From assembly GCA_017621295.1 (NCBI GenBank), contig JAGATI010000095.1:1-10744 (forward strand): 10,744 nt of DNA. Direction: 5' to 3'. Shown here piece after piece: positions 1 to 8,773 of the stretch (position 1 is its first letter; each line of letters starts with the position of its first letter). The stretch is from Clostridia bacterium. Its GTDB lineage: Bacteria > Bacillota_A > Clostridia > TANB77 > CAG-508. The notes under the pieces were generated by a model. It ran no database searches. It was not told the origin of the DNA and saw only the letters and a list, made by a program, of their open reading frames with translations. The position numbers were made by a program, and so were the translations under genes.

Positions 1-6
1 CTTCAT
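1..6 (-). CDS. mreD: Start of the gene after mreC, probably mreD (only two codons in window)
   Basis: An ATG at 6-4 on the minus strand overlaps the mreC stop TGA (5-3) as ATGA, the usual arrangement for translational coupling. There is no Shine-Dalgarno sequence just upstream, which fits coupling. In Firmicutes the gene after mreC is normally mreD, a membrane partner of MreC in the elongation machinery. The identity is inferred only from gene order, because just two codons are visible. Confidence 0.4.
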
Positions 7-825
7 TTATTAGTAATAACTAGCACTGTTTCCAATTTCGAAAAATCTACTGCTGTTTCTATATTTACATATCTGTCTGTTATATTCTTAGTATTTATTA
101 TTTGCTTTACTGTACCAATGTGTATTCCTTTAGGATATATTCCTCCAATTCCAGATGTTTCAATATTATCTCCTTCTAGCAAATTGGCATCTGTTGGAAT
201 GTATGTACCCTTTAGCAAAGAATCACTATCTAATGTACCTCTTACAATAATCCCATCTCTTGTTGTTTTAATTATACTACTTACTGCACTTGAAGTATCT
301 ATTATTGTTTGTACTTTAGCTGTAGTATCTGTAACTGATATAACATGTCCGAACTAGTCCTTTATCTGCAATAACTGTCATATTTACATCTATGCCATCT
401 TTTTTTCCAGCATTTATTACAATTACTTTACTATAGTTTCCTAAATCTCTTTGGATAATATTTGCAGGTATAGTAGCATATTCTGAATATTTATCTTTTA
501 AGTTTACATATTCTTTTAGGCTCTCATTTTGTGCCTTTACTATTTCTAGCTCTCTAACCTGTTTTTCTAAATCACTATTTTTTTTCTTTAAATTTTCATT
601 TTCACTTTTAAGCTCATCTATATTCGAAAAAAATGTATCATTTCCAGCTATTTTATTTTTTAAATATGTTAATCCATTTTGAACAGGCATTATTAATGAA
701 CTAAATGCATTGTAGGCATATGACCATTTCTCTAATTTAAGATTGGATAATACTATTAAAATTATCAATATAATAATTGTTATTATTATTCCTATTAATC
801 CATTATTTGCCTTTCTTTTATACAT
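3..825 (-). CDS. mreC: Rod-shape protein MreC, interrupted by a +1 frameshift at a CGG codon
   Basis: MreC is a membrane-anchored, mostly extracytoplasmic scaffold that links MreB filaments to the peptidoglycan synthases of lateral wall growth. Residues about 9-27 form one hydrophobic segment, residues about 67-112 a Glu/Lys-rich coiled coil, and the rest the beta-domain. The start at 825 follows AAAGGAA, 12 nt after the mreB stop. Frame 0 runs through GTT (codon 158, 354-352), reaches CGG at 351-349 and then meets TAA twelve codons later. Skipping base 351 restores a smooth MreC sequence (GLV-GHVISVTDTTAK, and so on) to TGA at 5-3, giving 273 aa, a normal family length. No other lesion is visible. 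The broken frame is the same CGG-to-GGA step seen in mreB, mecA and the phosphatase, so I annotate one recoded gene. A pseudogene or assembly error is the alternative. Confidence 0.85.
348..351 (-). other. Putative +1 recoding site CGGA in mreC
   Basis: Frame 0 reads GTT CGG ACA TGT. The conserved protein needs GTT, then GGA CAT GTT, so the C at 351 is skipped. The residue after the shift is Gly, in the motif GLVGHV, where MreC proteins commonly have Gly. The zero-frame product would be a 169-residue protein ending in a non-MreC tail. The 9-mer TCGGACATG is shared with the mreB site. Confidence 0.75.
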
Positions 826-837
826 AATATTTCCTTT
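826..837 (-). promoter_or_regulatory. Ribosome binding site of mreC
   Basis: On the minus strand the 12 nt between the mreB stop and the mreC ATG read AAAGGAAATATT. AAAGGAA is a good Shine-Dalgarno sequence and supports the start at 825. It shows mreB and mreC are tightly spaced in one operon. Confidence 0.75.
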
Positions 838-2567
<1,730 letters not shown>

Positions 2568-2729
2568 AAAATTCCTTTCAAGTATCGTGCCCTCTTAGAC
2601 TTAAAAATAATAGTGGCAAGAAGACTCTTTAATGTTGTAAAAATATTCATGCCACATCTAATTGTTTATACACTAATACATCAAATATTATTAGAATTCG
2701 TGTATAATCTTTACCTTTTATTTATATAA

Positions 2730-2764
2730 AGTAATAATATAAAATTTCTATTTATATTATTACT
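2730..2764 (-). terminator. Perfect AT-rich hairpin after the DUF4321 gene
   Basis: AGTAATAATATAAA at 2730-2743 is an exact inverted copy of 2751-2764, giving a 14-bp stem with a 7-nt loop (2744-2750). It starts six bases beyond the TAA of the DUF4321 gene and lies 163 nt upstream of radC. It could end or attenuate the DUF4321 transcript before radC. The stem has no GC core and no clean U-run, so terminator function is uncertain. Confidence 0.45.
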
Positions 2765-2769
2765 ATAAA

Positions 2770-3027
2770 TTAAATCTTTCTATAAATAAAAATGGATAGT
2801 ATCATACCTATGATACTTGCTATATTCATTTTAAATGTTAAACCAAATGTTATTCTCATAATACTTAAATCTAATTCTAGTGGATTTGATAATCCAAAAC
2901 TGTTGCCATATGCAAGCCACCACAAAAAGTCCACCTTTGAAGCTAATTCTCCTAATAATCCTCCTACAACTAATCCAGATAATATAAATATAATTAGTAT
3001 CCATATATTTTTTTCTCTTGTTGCCAT
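2770..3027 (-). CDS. DUF4321 family small membrane protein
   Basis: This is an 85-aa protein with two hydrophobic segments at residues about 7-28 and 63-83. They are separated by a loop holding LGELASKVDFLWWLAYG and then a stretch ending in LTFGLTFKMNIASIIG. The pattern fits DUF4321, a clostridial family of unknown function often found beside radC and mre genes. The start follows a near-perfect AGGAGGA, and a sigma-A promoter lies about 100 nt upstream. It probably heads the transcript toward radC-mreB-mreC, possibly with attenuation at the 2730-2764 hairpin. No biochemical function is known to me. Confidence 0.8.
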   Translation of the reverse strand: MATREKNIWILIIFILSGLVVGGLLGELASKVDFLWWLAYGNSFGLSNPLELDLSIMRITFGLTFKMNIASIIGMILSIFIYRKI

Positions 3028-3066
3028 AAATCCTCCTATTTTTCTTATGTAAATTCTATACTTTTT

Positions 3067-3085
3067 GGTTCTCCCTACGGAAACC
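3067..3085 (-). other. Hairpin in the DUF4321 5' leader
   Basis: GGTT (3067-3070) pairs with AACC (3082-3085) and TCC (3072-3074) with GGA (3079-3081), leaving one bulged base and a 4-nt loop. It is the only GC-containing structure in the leader and is flanked by A-runs on the minus strand. On the plus strand it is followed by six T and would look like a terminator, but no plus-strand gene precedes it. I do not recognise it as a known riboswitch. Confidence 0.4.
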
Positions 3086-3103
3086 TTTTTTATACTTTTT
3101 CAT

Positions 3104-3132
3104 ATTATATATTGGTTTTTCTTTTTTTTCAA
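3104..3132 (-). promoter_or_regulatory. Sigma-A promoter of the DUF4321 gene
   Basis: On the minus strand a -35 box TTGAAA (3132-3127) is followed by exactly 17 nt and a perfect -10 box TATAAT (3109-3104). Transcription would start near 3097, giving a leader of about 70 nt that includes the 3067-3085 hairpin and the AGGAGGA. Confidence 0.75.
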
Positions 3133-3282
3133 TACATATATACAATTTTTTCCTGTATTTTACTTTCTTTTTTATAAAAAGTATGATATTGTATTTAGTA
3201 CATTTTTTTATAAATTTAATATAATATATTGATAATATTTTTTTACCAAATATTTCTCATTTATTTTTCGCTAAATTAGTTG

Positions 3283-3311
3283 TATAATTATATTATAAAT
3301 ATATATGGAGG
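3283..3311 (+). promoter_or_regulatory. Candidate -10 and ribosome binding site of mecA
   Basis: TATAAT lies at 3283-3288, but no convincing -35 box sits 16-18 nt upstream. GGAGG at 3307-3311 is 8 nt before the ATG at 3320 and decides that start over the ATG at 3305, which overlaps the Shine-Dalgarno sequence itself. Confidence 0.5.
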
Positions 3312-3319
3312 CTATAAAA

Positions 3320-3956
3320 ATGAAATTTGAAAAACTTAATGAAGATAAAATAAGAATAACTCTAAGTTCTAAAGACTTAGTAGAAAAAGATATTGATTTT
3401 CATTCTTTTATGTCTAATTCTATAAAATCACAAGATTTATTTTTAGATATTTTAGAAGAAGCTGAAAAAAAAGTAGGTTTTGTAACTAAAGATTACAAAG
3501 TAAGAATTGAAGCATTAGCAATGAATGATGGTAATTTTATTTTTACTGTAACAAGGTTTTCTCGGAAACAAAGAAAAGGATTTAGTTAAATCACCTAAAT
3601 TAAAATTTAAAAGAAAAAAAGTAAATACTGATACTGAAGAATTAGTTTATAGATTTTATTCATTTGATGATTTCTGTAATTTTACTAATTTTATTAATAA
3701 TGCTAATATAAAAAGTATAAATTTAGCTTCCAAATCTATAATATTATATAAATATAAAGGATTATATTATTTAGTCTTTTCACGTATTAATCCTGATTAT
3801 AGATACAACAAAAAATTATTTAGTTTATTAACCGAATTTAGTACATATCAGAATAACCCCGAATTATTTTCAAGAAAACTATGTGAATGTGGGGAAGTTA
3901 TTATAAAAAATAATGCTATAAAAATATGTCAAAAATATTTTTCAAAAAAAATCTAA
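3320..3956 (+). CDS. mecA: ClpC adaptor MecA, interrupted by a +1 frameshift at a CGG codon
   Basis: MecA-family adaptors bind substrates through an N-terminal domain and deliver them to the ClpC-ClpP protease through a C-terminal domain. The N-terminal part (MKFEKLNEDKIRITLSSKDL, residues 1-20, to about 80) matches MecA N-domains. Frame 0 reaches TCT CGG (CGG at 3563-3565, codon 82) and stops at TAA eight codons later. Skipping C3563 gives F-S-G-N-K-E-K-D-L-V and a frame open to TAA at 3954-3956. That part holds a MecA C-domain (YRFYSFDDFCNFTNF, then IILYKYKGLYYLVF, ending CECGEVIIKNNAIKICQKYF). The total is 211 aa, close to the usual 215-220. The break falls in the linker between domains, so the zero-frame product would be an isolated N-domain of about 89 aa. 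This is the only plus-strand gene. It is divergent from the DUF4321 gene and ends at a strong terminator. Confidence 0.82.
3563..3566 (+). other. Putative +1 recoding site CGGA in mecA
   Basis: Frame 0 reads TTT TCT CGG AAA CAA. The MecA C-domain is reached by skipping C3563, giving TTT TCT GGA AAC AAA. This site is on the opposite strand from the other three, so a strand-specific sequencing bias does not explain the set. The adjoining protein segment is a poorly conserved linker, so the exact base skipped is less certain here, but the frame of both flanking domains is clear. Confidence 0.75.
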
Positions 3957-4013
3957 AAATATTTTATATAACATGTAATATATCTTTTACACTGTTTTGT
4001 ATTTAAAATATAT

Positions 4014-4054
4014 AAAAACCAATAAGTATTTCTTGAAACTGCTTATTGGTTTTT
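4014..4054 (+). terminator. Strong intrinsic terminator after mecA, bidirectional in form
   Basis: AAAAACCAATAAG (4014-4026) is an exact inverted copy of 4042-4054, a 13-bp stem with a 15-nt loop. The right arm ends in five T and the left arm begins in five A, so it can act in both directions. It lies 57 nt beyond the mecA stop and also faces the end of the M23 gene (4189) on the other strand. Confidence 0.8.
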
Positions 4055-4188
4055 ATAAGTTACTAGGCAATGAGTTGTTTAAAATTTACTCTCTAAATCC
4101 TTTAAATATAAATTTTACATTTAAAATCTATATATCTTTTATTTCTATAATAGTATAAAATATTTATAATACATCTTCTTTAATTTCT

Positions 4189-5187
4189 TCACTTGTATAC
4201 ATAATTTTGCGGATTTTGTGCAATGCCATTTACTCTTACTTCAAAATGCAAATGATTTCCTGTAGATATACCTGTAGACCCAACTTTTGCCATCACTTGT
4301 CCTTGATTAACATTTTCTCCTTTAGATACTAATAATTCGCTACAATGAGCATAATACGTTTGTACACCATTTCCATGTGATAATATAATATAATTTCCAT
4401 ATCCATCATTTTTATTTCCAGAATGCACCACTGTTCCTGAAGCCGCTGCCTTTATAGGTGTACCCTTTGGAGCACCTATATCAATGCCTTTATGGTTATC
4501 TCTAGATCTTACTCCAAATCTTGATGTTATAGTTCCTGTAGTAGGTGTAATAAAATCAATTCCTATACTTGCAGATTTCGAAGAACTATTTTTTGTAGAT
4601 TTAGATGTTGTATCACTTCTACTTTTATTGCTTGCAACCTTAACTGGTTTAGCTTCTTTATACAAGTTATTTACACAGTCCTCTACACTAGAAAATTCCT
4701 TACATTCTGTTTCATATTTTTCTAATATACTAATACTTTCTTTGTTACTACTATTTTTCTCCTTTAACATACTTATAACATCTTCAGCTTGCTTAAAATC
4801 TGATACATACATTTTTTCTTCATTATCTTCTAATATTGCATACATTTTGTAGTATGTTTTACCAGATGTGATTACTTGATTATATATTTCATCTTCATTT
4901 GTATCTATGTCTCTTTTTATTAAGCATAAATTATACTGTGGCATATTATCTATTTTTACAAATGCAATATTCTCCTTATCTCCATTTTGTGCATAATCAT
5001 TAATTCTAGATTCCAAACTAGTTTTACTATTACAATATCCTATAAATTTTCCATTATAACTTACACTATATGTAGGTTTATATGTAGAAAAAATGACACC
5101 AATTATAATAATAATTGGTATAGTACATAAAATAATGAACTTTATTCCTAATCTTAAATATAACTTTGTTTTATCTAATATTAACAT
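4189..5187 (-). CDS. Membrane-anchored M23 (LytM-type) peptidoglycan peptidase
   Basis: This 332-aa protein has one membrane segment (residues about 14-34), an extracytoplasmic region of about 150 residues, a Ser/Lys/Thr-rich linker (about 186-207), and a C-terminal M23 peptidase domain (about 210-330). The zinc ligands H232 and D236 (NHKGIDIG) and H314 (NHLHFEV) and the catalytic H281 (YYAHCS) are all present, so it should be an active endopeptidase cutting peptidoglycan cross-bridges or stem peptides. The start at 5187 follows AGGAGAA. SpoIIQ-like proteins share the layout, and the nearby coat genes suggest a sporulation role, but M23 enzymes also serve growth and division, so the role is open. 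One CGG triplet (4445-4443) is out of frame. Confidence 0.88.
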   Translation of the reverse strand: MLILDKTKLYLRLGIKFIILCTIPIIIIIGVIFSTYKPTYSVSYNGKFIGYCNSKTSLESRINDYAQNGDKENIAFVKIDNMPQYNLCLIKRDIDTNEDEIYNQVITSGKTYYKMYAILEDNEEKMYVSDFKQAEDVISMLKEKNSSNKESISILEKYETECKEFSSVEDCVNNLYKEAKPVKVASNKSRSDTTSKSTKNSSSKSASIGIDFITPTTGTITSRFGVRSRDNHKGIDIGAPKGTPIKAAASGTVVHSGNKNDGYGNYIILSHGNGVQTYYAHCSELLVSKGENVNQGQVMAKVGSTGISTGNHLHFEVRVNGIAQNPQNYVYK

Positions 5188-5565
5188 TTTTATTCTCCTT
5201 TTAGTGCATTACGGATTTTATAATATTTTATATTTTTTAACAAAGTTTATATAATTCAATTTTCGCCTTTTTTCGACTCTTCTGTATTATTTTCATGGTA
5301 TTAACAATTCCAAACTCTATTTTTCTTCTTTTTTATAAAGAAATCAAATATTTTTAACGTTTTTCGGATAAATAAGATTATTAGTTAATATATGTTATTT
5401 TATTAAAAATATTTTTACTTATATTGTAAAGTTTTAATATATAGTCTTTTTATAAGAAAAAAGACTGGTTAAAATTCAAATAAAATGTACCTCAAAATAT
5501 TTTTTTACATTCTAATATATCTTGATACACTTTATCATATTTTAACCAATCTTTTATATTACTTT
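5188..5565. other. Gene-free region between the M23 and coat genes
   Basis: I see no credible coding sequence here. The left part is a very AT-rich upstream region of the M23 gene with no convincing promoter: TTGTTA (5243-5238) and TATAAA (5222-5217) are only 15 nt apart. The right part holds the overlapping hairpins listed separately at 5443-5554. Confidence 0.6.
5443..5554 (-). terminator. Overlapping alternative hairpins downstream of the coat genes
   Basis: Two structures compete for the same bases. AGTCTTTTT (5443-5451) pairs with AAAAAGACT (5458-5466). AAAGACTGGTTAAAA (about 5460-5474) also pairs with 5540-5554; in minus-strand RNA this is a 15-bp stem with a single G-U pair. The long stem forms first as the coat-gene transcript emerges, and its right arm is followed by a U-rich stretch. 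It is probably the 3' end of the coat operon, possibly with attenuation or a small structured RNA. Confidence 0.5.
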
Positions 5566-5811
5566 TTATTGTTGCAATTCTGTTTTAACTGCTTGTATTT
5601 CTGTAACAGTAGCCTTTGCTGCAGGCTTATAATACCCTTTTGTTTCTGCTACTTTAAATAATTCATACTGAAAACTTTCATCATTATTTCTAATTTGTTG
5701 TATAGTTTGTCTTAATGCCATATCTTCTGTTTCAGATATCACACCTTGATAAGTAGTAAGTTCTGATTTCATACCATTTAATATATCATTAACCATTGTT
5801 TTTTCGTCCAT
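5566..5811 (-). CDS. CotF-family spore coat protein
   Basis: This 81-aa protein is typical of clostridial CotF-like coat proteins: an all-helical sequence with ALRQTIQQIRNNDESFQYEL (residues 32-51), then FKVAETKGYYKPAA and a short C-terminal helix. It is about half the length of Bacillus CotF, and clostridia often encode such domains as separate small proteins. The start follows AGGAGG, which overlaps the end of the upstream coat gene, and the two genes are 12 nt apart. It is presumably deposited on the forespore surface late in sporulation, which marks the organism as a spore former or a recent descendant of one. Confidence 0.85.
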   Translation of the reverse strand: MDEKTMVNDILNGMKSELTTYQGVISETEDMALRQTIQQIRNNDESFQYELFKVAETKGYYKPAAKATVTEIQAVKTELQQ

Positions 5812-5823
5812 AATATCCTCCTA

Positions 5824-6012
5824 TTAGTTATTTAAAAATGACATTAATTTCTGTTTTGTATTTAAGGCATCCTGGGCAGATTTAGTAAATAGTTGTTTTA
5901 TTTGTGGATCTACTGCTTGAGAAGCATATGTGTTTAATTTTTGATATGATGTTTCATGGGCTCCAATTAAATGTCTTAAATTTTGAAGTTCTACCTGAGT
6001 TAAATTTGCCAT
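5824..6012 (-). CDS. Small CotF-related spore coat protein
   Basis: This 62-aa helical protein begins MANLTQVELQNLRHLIGAHE and ends QDALNTKQKLMSFLNN, a pattern seen in small clostridial coat proteins encoded beside CotF. The LIGAHE stretch and two predicted helices resemble the N-terminal half of ferritin-like coat domains, so this protein and its neighbour may pair to form one fold; that pairing is inference. The start at 6012 follows AAAGGAA. A TATAAT-like element at 6041-6036 has no partner -35 box, and no sporulation-sigma site is clear. Confidence 0.8.
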   Translation of the reverse strand: MANLTQVELQNLRHLIGAHETSYQKLNTYASQAVDPQIKQLFTKSAQDALNTKQKLMSFLNN

Positions 6013-6107
6013 ATTTAATCATTCCTTTCTTAGTTATTATATTTAGATTATTTCCACTTAAAGTGTTTTTATTCATATAAATTGCTATTGCACTGTGGAG
6101 TGATTTC

Positions 6108-6130
6108 ACATTAGGGACGAGGTTAAATGT
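6108..6130. repeat. Degenerate REP-like hairpin
   Basis: ACATT (6108-6112) and AATGT (6126-6130) flank a 13-nt loop AGGGACGAGGTTA. The loop core GGGACGAGG matches GGGACGGGG in the better copy at 10296-10304. It sits just after the end of the helicase gene. I recall such GGGACGRGG hairpins from clostridial genomes as non-coding dispersed repeats; no transposase is in the window. Confidence 0.45.
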
Positions 6131-6133
6131 TTT

Positions 6134-8440
6134 TTATATTATTTGTAATCCTGCAAATTTAGCCATTAACCTTTTATTACCTACTTTATCAAAACATATA
6201 TCTACTTTTAAATCTTCGCCTTCTTTCTCAACTTTGCTAATTGTACCTTCTCCAAATTTTTTATGATAAACTCTTTGTCCAGATTGATACATATTTATAT
6301 CTACTTCTTTTTTTGCTTCAAAAGATTTTAAAAAGCTTTCTGCTGTTCTAAATGCAAATCCATTTGAAGATTTATTTGCATCTGTTCCCATTGCTACATT
6401 TTGTATTTTTTGGTCTTCTACCTTATACATTTTAATTTTTCCTCCAGAAGATTTTCCATATTCCCATTTATATAAACCATCTTCAAATTTATCTTCAGAC
6501 TTTTCTCCTACAACGTCATCATATCCATCTAGTAATTCTTGAGGAATTTCTTTAATAAATCTAGATATAGAATTATAACTTGTAGAACCAAAAATAGTTC
6601 TTCTTTTTGCACATGTTAAATATAGATATTGTTTTGCTCTTGTAATACCTACATAAAATAGTCTTCTTTCTTCTTCTAATTCTTTGGGTTCTCCTATAGA
6701 TTTATATCCTGGAAAAATTCCTTCTTCCATTCCAACTAAAAATACTGCTGGAAATTCTAATCCTTTTGCACTATGAAGTGTCATTAATGTTACGGATTCT
6801 TCAGTTTCCTCCATGTTATCTACATCACTTGATAATGTTATACCTTCCAAGAATTCAGCAAGTGTATTATCTGCAGATTCTTCTTCAAATTCCATTGCAA
6901 CAGTTAAAAATTCATCTAAGTTTTGTATTCTAGATTCTGCTTCTATTGTATTTTCTATTTCTAAAGCTTTTGTATAGCCTGTCTTCTTTAGAGTTTCTTT
7001 AATTAGCTCAGAAATTAGCATCTCATCTTTTTTAGCTCTTAATTCTTCTATTACCTCTATAAATTCTCTAGAATTTATAAAAACTCTATTTAACCCATAT
7101 TGTTCCGCATTTTTAATAATATCATACATGGATTTTCCACTTTGTTCTGATATTTGTGCAATATTATCCAAGCTTGTTTTTCCAATTCCACGTTTCGGCT
7201 CATTTATTATTCTTTTTAAAGACATATTATCTGATGTATTAAATATTAATCTTAAATATGCAATTATGTCCTTTATCTCTTTTCTTTCATAGAATTTTAA
7301 ACCACCTATAATTTTATATGGAATATCTTCTCTTCTTAAAATATCTTCTATTGCTCTTGATTGCGAGTTCATTCTATAAAGAATTGCAAAATCCGAAAAT
7401 TTAAAATATTCTTCAGTTTTTAAAAATCTTATTTGATTAATTATATATGTAGCTTCATCATATTCGTCATTTCCACTATATATAAATGGTATATGTCCCT
7501 CACCATTTTCTGTCCACAATTTTTTATCATATTTAGCTTCGTTATTCTTAATTACTGCATTAGCAGCTTTTAAAATATTTCCTGTACATCTATAATTTTG
7601 TTCTAATTTAATTATCTTAGTTCCTGGAAAATCTTTCTCAAAATTTAAGATATTAGAAATATCAGCACCTCTAAAAGAATAAATTCCTTGGTCATTATCT
7701 CCTACAACTGTTATATTTCCATATCTAGAGGCTAAAATTGATACTAACATAAACTGTGACTTATTAGTATCTTGATATTCGTCTACTAATACATATTTAA
7801 ACTTTTCTGTATAATATTCTAGTACATCTGCATTTTCTGTTAATATTTTTATTGTATAATTAATAATATCATCAAAATCTATTGCGTTATTTTCTTTTAA
7901 CCTTTTTTGATATAACTCATAAACTTTACCAATTGTTTCTCTTCTATAATCATTTGCATATTTTACCATATATGCTTTTGGTTCTAACATTTCATTTTTT
8001 CCATTACTAATTTCTGATAAAACAGCTCTATCTGTAAACATTTTATCATCAACTTTAAGTTCTTTTAGACATTCTTTTATTAAAGTTCTTTGGTCAGATG
8101 TATCGAAAATTATAAAAGAATTATCAAATCCTATTCTATCTATATATCTTCTTAATATTTTTACACATATTGAATGAAATGTCCCCATCCAAATATCGTT
8201 TGCTTGCTCTCCTACCAAATTTTCTATTCTTTGTTTCATTTCATTTGCTGCTTTATTTGTAAATGTAATTGCTAATATATTCCATGGTTTTACATTTTTA
8301 TTTTGCATTAAATATGCAATTTTATGTGTTAAAACTTTTGTCTTTCCACTTCCCGCACCTGCTATTACAAGGCTTGGACCTTCTGTATTTTCTACTGCTT
8401 CTCTTTGTTTATTATTTAATTCACTTAATAAATCTTGCAT
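6134..8440 (-). CDS. pcrA: ATP-dependent DNA helicase PcrA/UvrD
   Basis: This is a complete 768-aa superfamily 1A 3'-5' helicase. In order it shows the Q motif (LNNKQREAV, 8-16), Walker A AGAGSGKT (27-34), motif Ia (AITFTNKAANEM), Ib (GTFHSICVKILRR), Walker B VDEYQD (219-224, D220 and E221), motif III (VVGDNDQGIYSFRGAD, 245-260), IV (LEQNYRC), V (TLHSAKGLEFPAVF) and VI (FYVGITRAKQYLYL). The C-terminus ends in a PcrA-type Tudor-like segment (YQSGQRVYHKKFGEGTISKV). In Gram-positives PcrA is usually essential: it removes RecA and other obstacles, supports nucleotide excision repair and drives rolling-circle replication. The start at 8440 follows AAGGAGA. Three CGG triplets inside the gene (7107, 7395 and 8355 as first bases) are all out of frame, and the reading frame is intact. 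Confidence 0.95.
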   Translation of the reverse strand: MQDLLSELNNKQREAVENTEGPSLVIAGAGSGKTKVLTHKIAYLMQNKNVKPWNILAITFTNKAANEMKQRIENLVGEQANDIWMGTFHSICVKILRRYIDRIGFDNSFIIFDTSDQRTLIKECLKELKVDDKMFTDRAVLSEISNGKNEMLEPKAYMVKYANDYRRETIGKVYELYQKRLKENNAIDFDDIINYTIKILTENADVLEYYTEKFKYVLVDEYQDTNKSQFMLVSILASRYGNITVVGDNDQGIYSFRGADISNILNFEKDFPGTKIIKLEQNYRCTGNILKAANAVIKNNEAKYDKKLWTENGEGHIPFIYSGNDEYDEATYIINQIRFLKTEEYFKFSDFAILYRMNSQSRAIEDILRREDIPYKIIGGLKFYERKEIKDIIAYLRLIFNTSDNMSLKRIINEPKRGIGKTSLDNIAQISEQSGKSMYDIIKNAEQYGLNRVFINSREFIEVIEELRAKKDEMLISELIKETLKKTGYTKALEIENTIEAESRIQNLDEFLTVAMEFEEESADNTLAEFLEGITLSSDVDNMEETEESVTLMTLHSAKGLEFPAVFLVGMEEGIFPGYKSIGEPKELEEERRLFYVGITRAKQYLYLTCAKRRTIFGSTSYNSISRFIKEIPQELLDGYDDVVGEKSEDKFEDGLYKWEYGKSSGGKIKMYKVEDQKIQNVAMGTDANKSSNGFAFRTAESFLKSFEAKKEVDINMYQSGQRVYHKKFGEGTISKVEKEGEDLKVDICFDKVGNKRLMAKFAGLQII

Positions 8441-8507
8441 GTTTATCTCCTTTTATATTTTTAATTTTATTAGTTATTATTAAAATTTTTCTATTGTATT
8501 TTGTATT

Positions 8508-8604
8508 ATTAGTATTTATATATTATTAATTAATAATTATCGTTTAAAGAGCCAAATATTGAATTTTTTAGAATTAGTATCTATATATTGTTAATTAATA
8601 ATAT
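8508..8604. repeat. Imperfect direct repeat with an ATTAATTAAT core
   Basis: ATTAGTATTTATATATTATT at 8508 recurs as ATTAGTATCTATATATTGTT at 8573, and both continue into TAATTAATAAT. The copies are about 32 bp each with a 65-bp period. The first contains a perfect 16-bp palindrome, ATTATTAATTAATAAT (8522-8537). It could bind an AT-preferring dimeric regulator upstream of the helicase gene, or be a chance result of the strong AT bias. Confidence 0.4.
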
Positions 8605-8674
8605 CATTTGTTTTAATTACAGAGTTACTATTTAATATGCAGTGTTTATAGTTTTGTTTGAAAATTCTAATATA

Positions 8675-8705
8675 TTATAATAAAAAATAAGTTCTTTTAT
8701 TATAA
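8675..8705 (-). terminator. AT-only hairpin after the phosphatase gene
   Basis: TTATAATAAAA (8675-8685) is an exact inverted copy of 8695-8705, an 11-bp stem with a 9-nt loop, 69 nt beyond the phosphatase stop. In minus-strand RNA the loop and descending arm include a run of six U. It is a weak candidate terminator because the stem has no GC pairs. Confidence 0.35.
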
Positions 8706-8773
8706 CATATACAACCTTTCATCCACACTTTTAGACATAATATAATTATTAACATTATAAATAATTACTTATA

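Larger units (their letters stand above)
8441..8773. other. Gene-free AT-rich region upstream of the helicase gene
   Basis: No coding sequence is credible here. It holds an imperfect direct repeat (8508-8539 and 8573-8604) and an 11-bp AT hairpin (8675-8705), both listed separately. The helicase promoter should lie in the left part, but I cannot pick a -35/-10 pair with confidence. Confidence 0.6.

Noticed and set aside
2613..2655. GTGGCA/TGCCAC inverted repeat upstream of radC
   Set aside because: Only 6 bp with a 31-nt loop; too weak to call.
3067..3091. Plus-strand intrinsic terminator
   Set aside because: The hairpin plus six T has terminator form on the plus strand, but no plus-strand gene or promoter precedes it; it more likely belongs to the minus-strand leader.
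6013..6107. Sporulation sigma factor promoter for the coat genes
   Set aside because: GAATA- and TATAAT-like elements exist, but none fits the sigma-G, sigma-K or sigma-E consensus at correct spacing.
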